NCBI GenBank assembly: GCA_902141825.1
Contig: CABFPG010000007.1
Location: 310,001-374,000, forward strand
Length of the DNA: 64,000 nucleotides
DNA from: Thalassocella blandensis
GTDB taxonomy: Bacteria > Pseudomonadota > Gammaproteobacteria > Pseudomonadales > Cellvibrionaceae
Reading direction: 5' to 3'
A model generated the notes under the pieces. It was not told where the DNA came from and searched no databases. It saw only the letters and a program-made list of their open reading frames with translations. Made by a program: the position numbers and the translations under genes. Shown here piece by piece: positions 63,059 to 64,000 of the stretch. Within the stretch, counting starts at the first letter, position 1. Each line of letters begins with the position of its first letter.

Positions 63059-63810
63059 AACTGGTACTGCTGCGTGGACTGGCGCGAGAGGCTGGGCATT
63101 GGCTCGATTTCCCGCAGCAATTGCAACAGCATTTATCATCTATCGACGGGCTTCCCACGATCGATATCATCACACCAGACATTCTCGGCTGCGGACAATT
63201 CTATCGATCCACAGCCGCTCGGGATATCGCCTCTTCTACGGATCACATTCGTCAGCATATAGCGCTTGCCTCTAACGAGAAAGTGATCGTGGTGGGCTTG
63301 TCGATGGGAGGAATGCTGGCGCTTGATTGGCTACTCCGATACCCATCAGACATTGCCGGTGTGGTATTAATTAACTCCAGTCTGGGTAACCAGCCTGTGA
63401 CCTGGCGCTTGCAAATGTCTGCCTGGGGTTTGGTGGTGAAGAGTTTTTTTCTTTCGACCGAAGCGCGAGAAAAACGAATACTGCGTGAAGTGAGTAACGA
63501 TCATAGGCACTATGCATCGAATGAACAACGCTGGTTAGCAATTCAAAAACAACGCCCTGTAACACTGCCCAATATTCTGAGAATGCTGTTATCTGCCAAA
63601 ACTTTTCACTTAGACGGCTTTCCCATCCAAACACCGGGCCTAATACTGGCCAGCCAGCTTGATCGCCTGGTATCGGTAAAATGCAGCCAAGATATTGCCA
63701 ATCGCAGTCAGTGGCCTCTCGTCATACATCCTTGGGCCGGACACGATTTGCCATTGGACGATCCACTTTGGGTGTGCGGAAAAATTTCATCCTGGCTACA
63801 GAGCATGTAG
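63055..63810 (+). CDS. Alpha/beta hydrolase coupled to the M14 peptidase gene
   Basis: The nucleophile elbow is GLSMGG, the acid region ILASQLDRLVS, and the catalytic His in PWAGHDLPLDDP. The N-terminal LLRGLAREAGHWLDF is the oxyanion-hole strand. There is no signal peptide. Its ATG overlaps the stop of the M14 gene, so the two are made together and may handle one substrate, for example an acyl-peptide or ester and amide in turn. The substrate is not known. Confidence 0.88.
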   Translation: MKLVLLRGLAREAGHWLDFPQQLQQHLSSIDGLPTIDIITPDILGCGQFYRSTAARDIASSTDHIRQHIALASNEKVIVVGLSMGGMLALDWLLRYPSDIAGVVLINSSLGNQPVTWRLQMSAWGLVVKSFFLSTEAREKRILREVSNDHRHYASNEQRWLAIQKQRPVTLPNILRMLLSAKTFHLDGFPIQTPGLILASQLDRLVSVKCSQDIANRSQWPLVIHPWAGHDLPLDDPLWVCGKISSWLQSM

Positions 63811-63868
63811 GATCAGTCTATAGCCAGGAAAAAGTTGTGTGTTGATTAAGAAATAAGGGGCGGGTAAT

Positions 63869-64000
63869 TTAGCGATTTGTTATCTGTGTATTGCTGATTG
63901 GAACATTAATGTCGCCAGAAGAAAGTGTGGTCGTATAAAGTACCTGATTATCTTGCTGGTCTATGTGAATACTTAATACAAATGGATTCTCCGTTTGGCG
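63869..64000 (-). CDS. C-terminal end of a minus-strand gene, 5' partial
   Basis: From the right window edge leftwards an open frame of 43 codons ends in TAA at 63869. The residues (for example NPFVLSIHIDQQDNQVLY and then SGDINVPIS) look like a real beta-rich protein tail, not random sequence. The gene begins outside the window, so no family can be named. It is convergent with the hydrolase gene. Confidence 0.5.
   Translation of the reverse strand, partial: RQTENPFVLSIHIDQQDNQVLYTTTLSSGDINVPISNTQITNR

Noticed and set aside
1-64000. tRNA, rRNA, transposases, phage or integron genes
   Set aside because: I looked for T-loop and rRNA core sequences, transposase motifs and integrase genes and found none that I could support.

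Overview
The window looks like a chromosomal segment of a free-living, polysaccharide-degrading gammaproteobacterium of the Cellvibrio / Saccharophagus / Teredinibacter type. The reasons are two secreted carbohydrate-active proteins with long poly-serine linkers and CBM73-like chitin-binding modules, many secreted or outer-membrane proteins, a Caulobacter-type TonB receptor next to a flavin halogenase, and moderate GC by eye. No rRNA, tRNA, CRISPR array, transposase or phage module was found. The taxonomic call is inference from gene content only.

Layout. 0-6 kb: a 5'-truncated sulfotransferase-like gene, an outer-membrane barrel, a divergent CE4-type deacetylase, the wreck of a DmeF-like cation exporter, and small exported proteins ending with a DUF4349 lipoprotein. 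6-9.6 kb: a GH18 chitinase behind a promoter flanked by two identical 12-bp palindromes, a strong terminator, then two families of tandem repeats (84 bp x3; about 187 bp x5 with long hairpins and G-quadruplex motifs). 9.8-17 kb: an AGCS amino-acid symporter, YajL, a YceI protein, a CSLREA beta-helix protein and unknowns. 17.5-23.5 kb: a five-module SGNH esterase with a chitin-binding tail, followed by an MbnP / MbnH / outer-membrane barrel operon (metallo-mystery pair, copper related). 24-34 kb: DUF2147, an acyltransferase, a glutaredoxin-MauE fusion and, on the minus strand, TonB receptor - halogenase - SapC - DUF6445 - DCC oxidoreductase. 34-39 kb: a SIMPL protein carrying a TonB-receptor-like motif, divergent from an ECF sigma factor and a transmembrane Ser/Thr kinase with TPRs, with a degenerate array of about 19 bp between them. 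39-56 kb: a second SGNH lipoprotein, two LysE exporters, a class C beta-lactamase fold hydrolase, small membrane proteins, an S8 protease, GNAT, GST, an SO_0444-type permease, an EEP phosphatase and a divergent LpxC paralogue. 56-64 kb: an emrRAB-like efflux operon with a clear MarR operator, an SDR/LysR divergent pair, an M14 peptidase overlapping an alpha/beta hydrolase, and the tail of a minus-strand gene at the right edge.

How the genes may work together: the chitinase and the CBM73 esterase point to chitin use at the cell surface. The receptor / halogenase / SapC / DUF6445 set resembles loci for uptake and handling of a specific organic substrate. MbnP/MbnH, the permease with a Cys/His tail and the thiol-redox genes point to metal and redox handling. 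The most unusual items are the SIMPL protein with a receptor-like motif beside an ECF-kinase module, the LpxC paralogue lacking one zinc ligand, and the tandem hairpin / G-quadruplex array. None of these is proven to be a new system from sequence alone.
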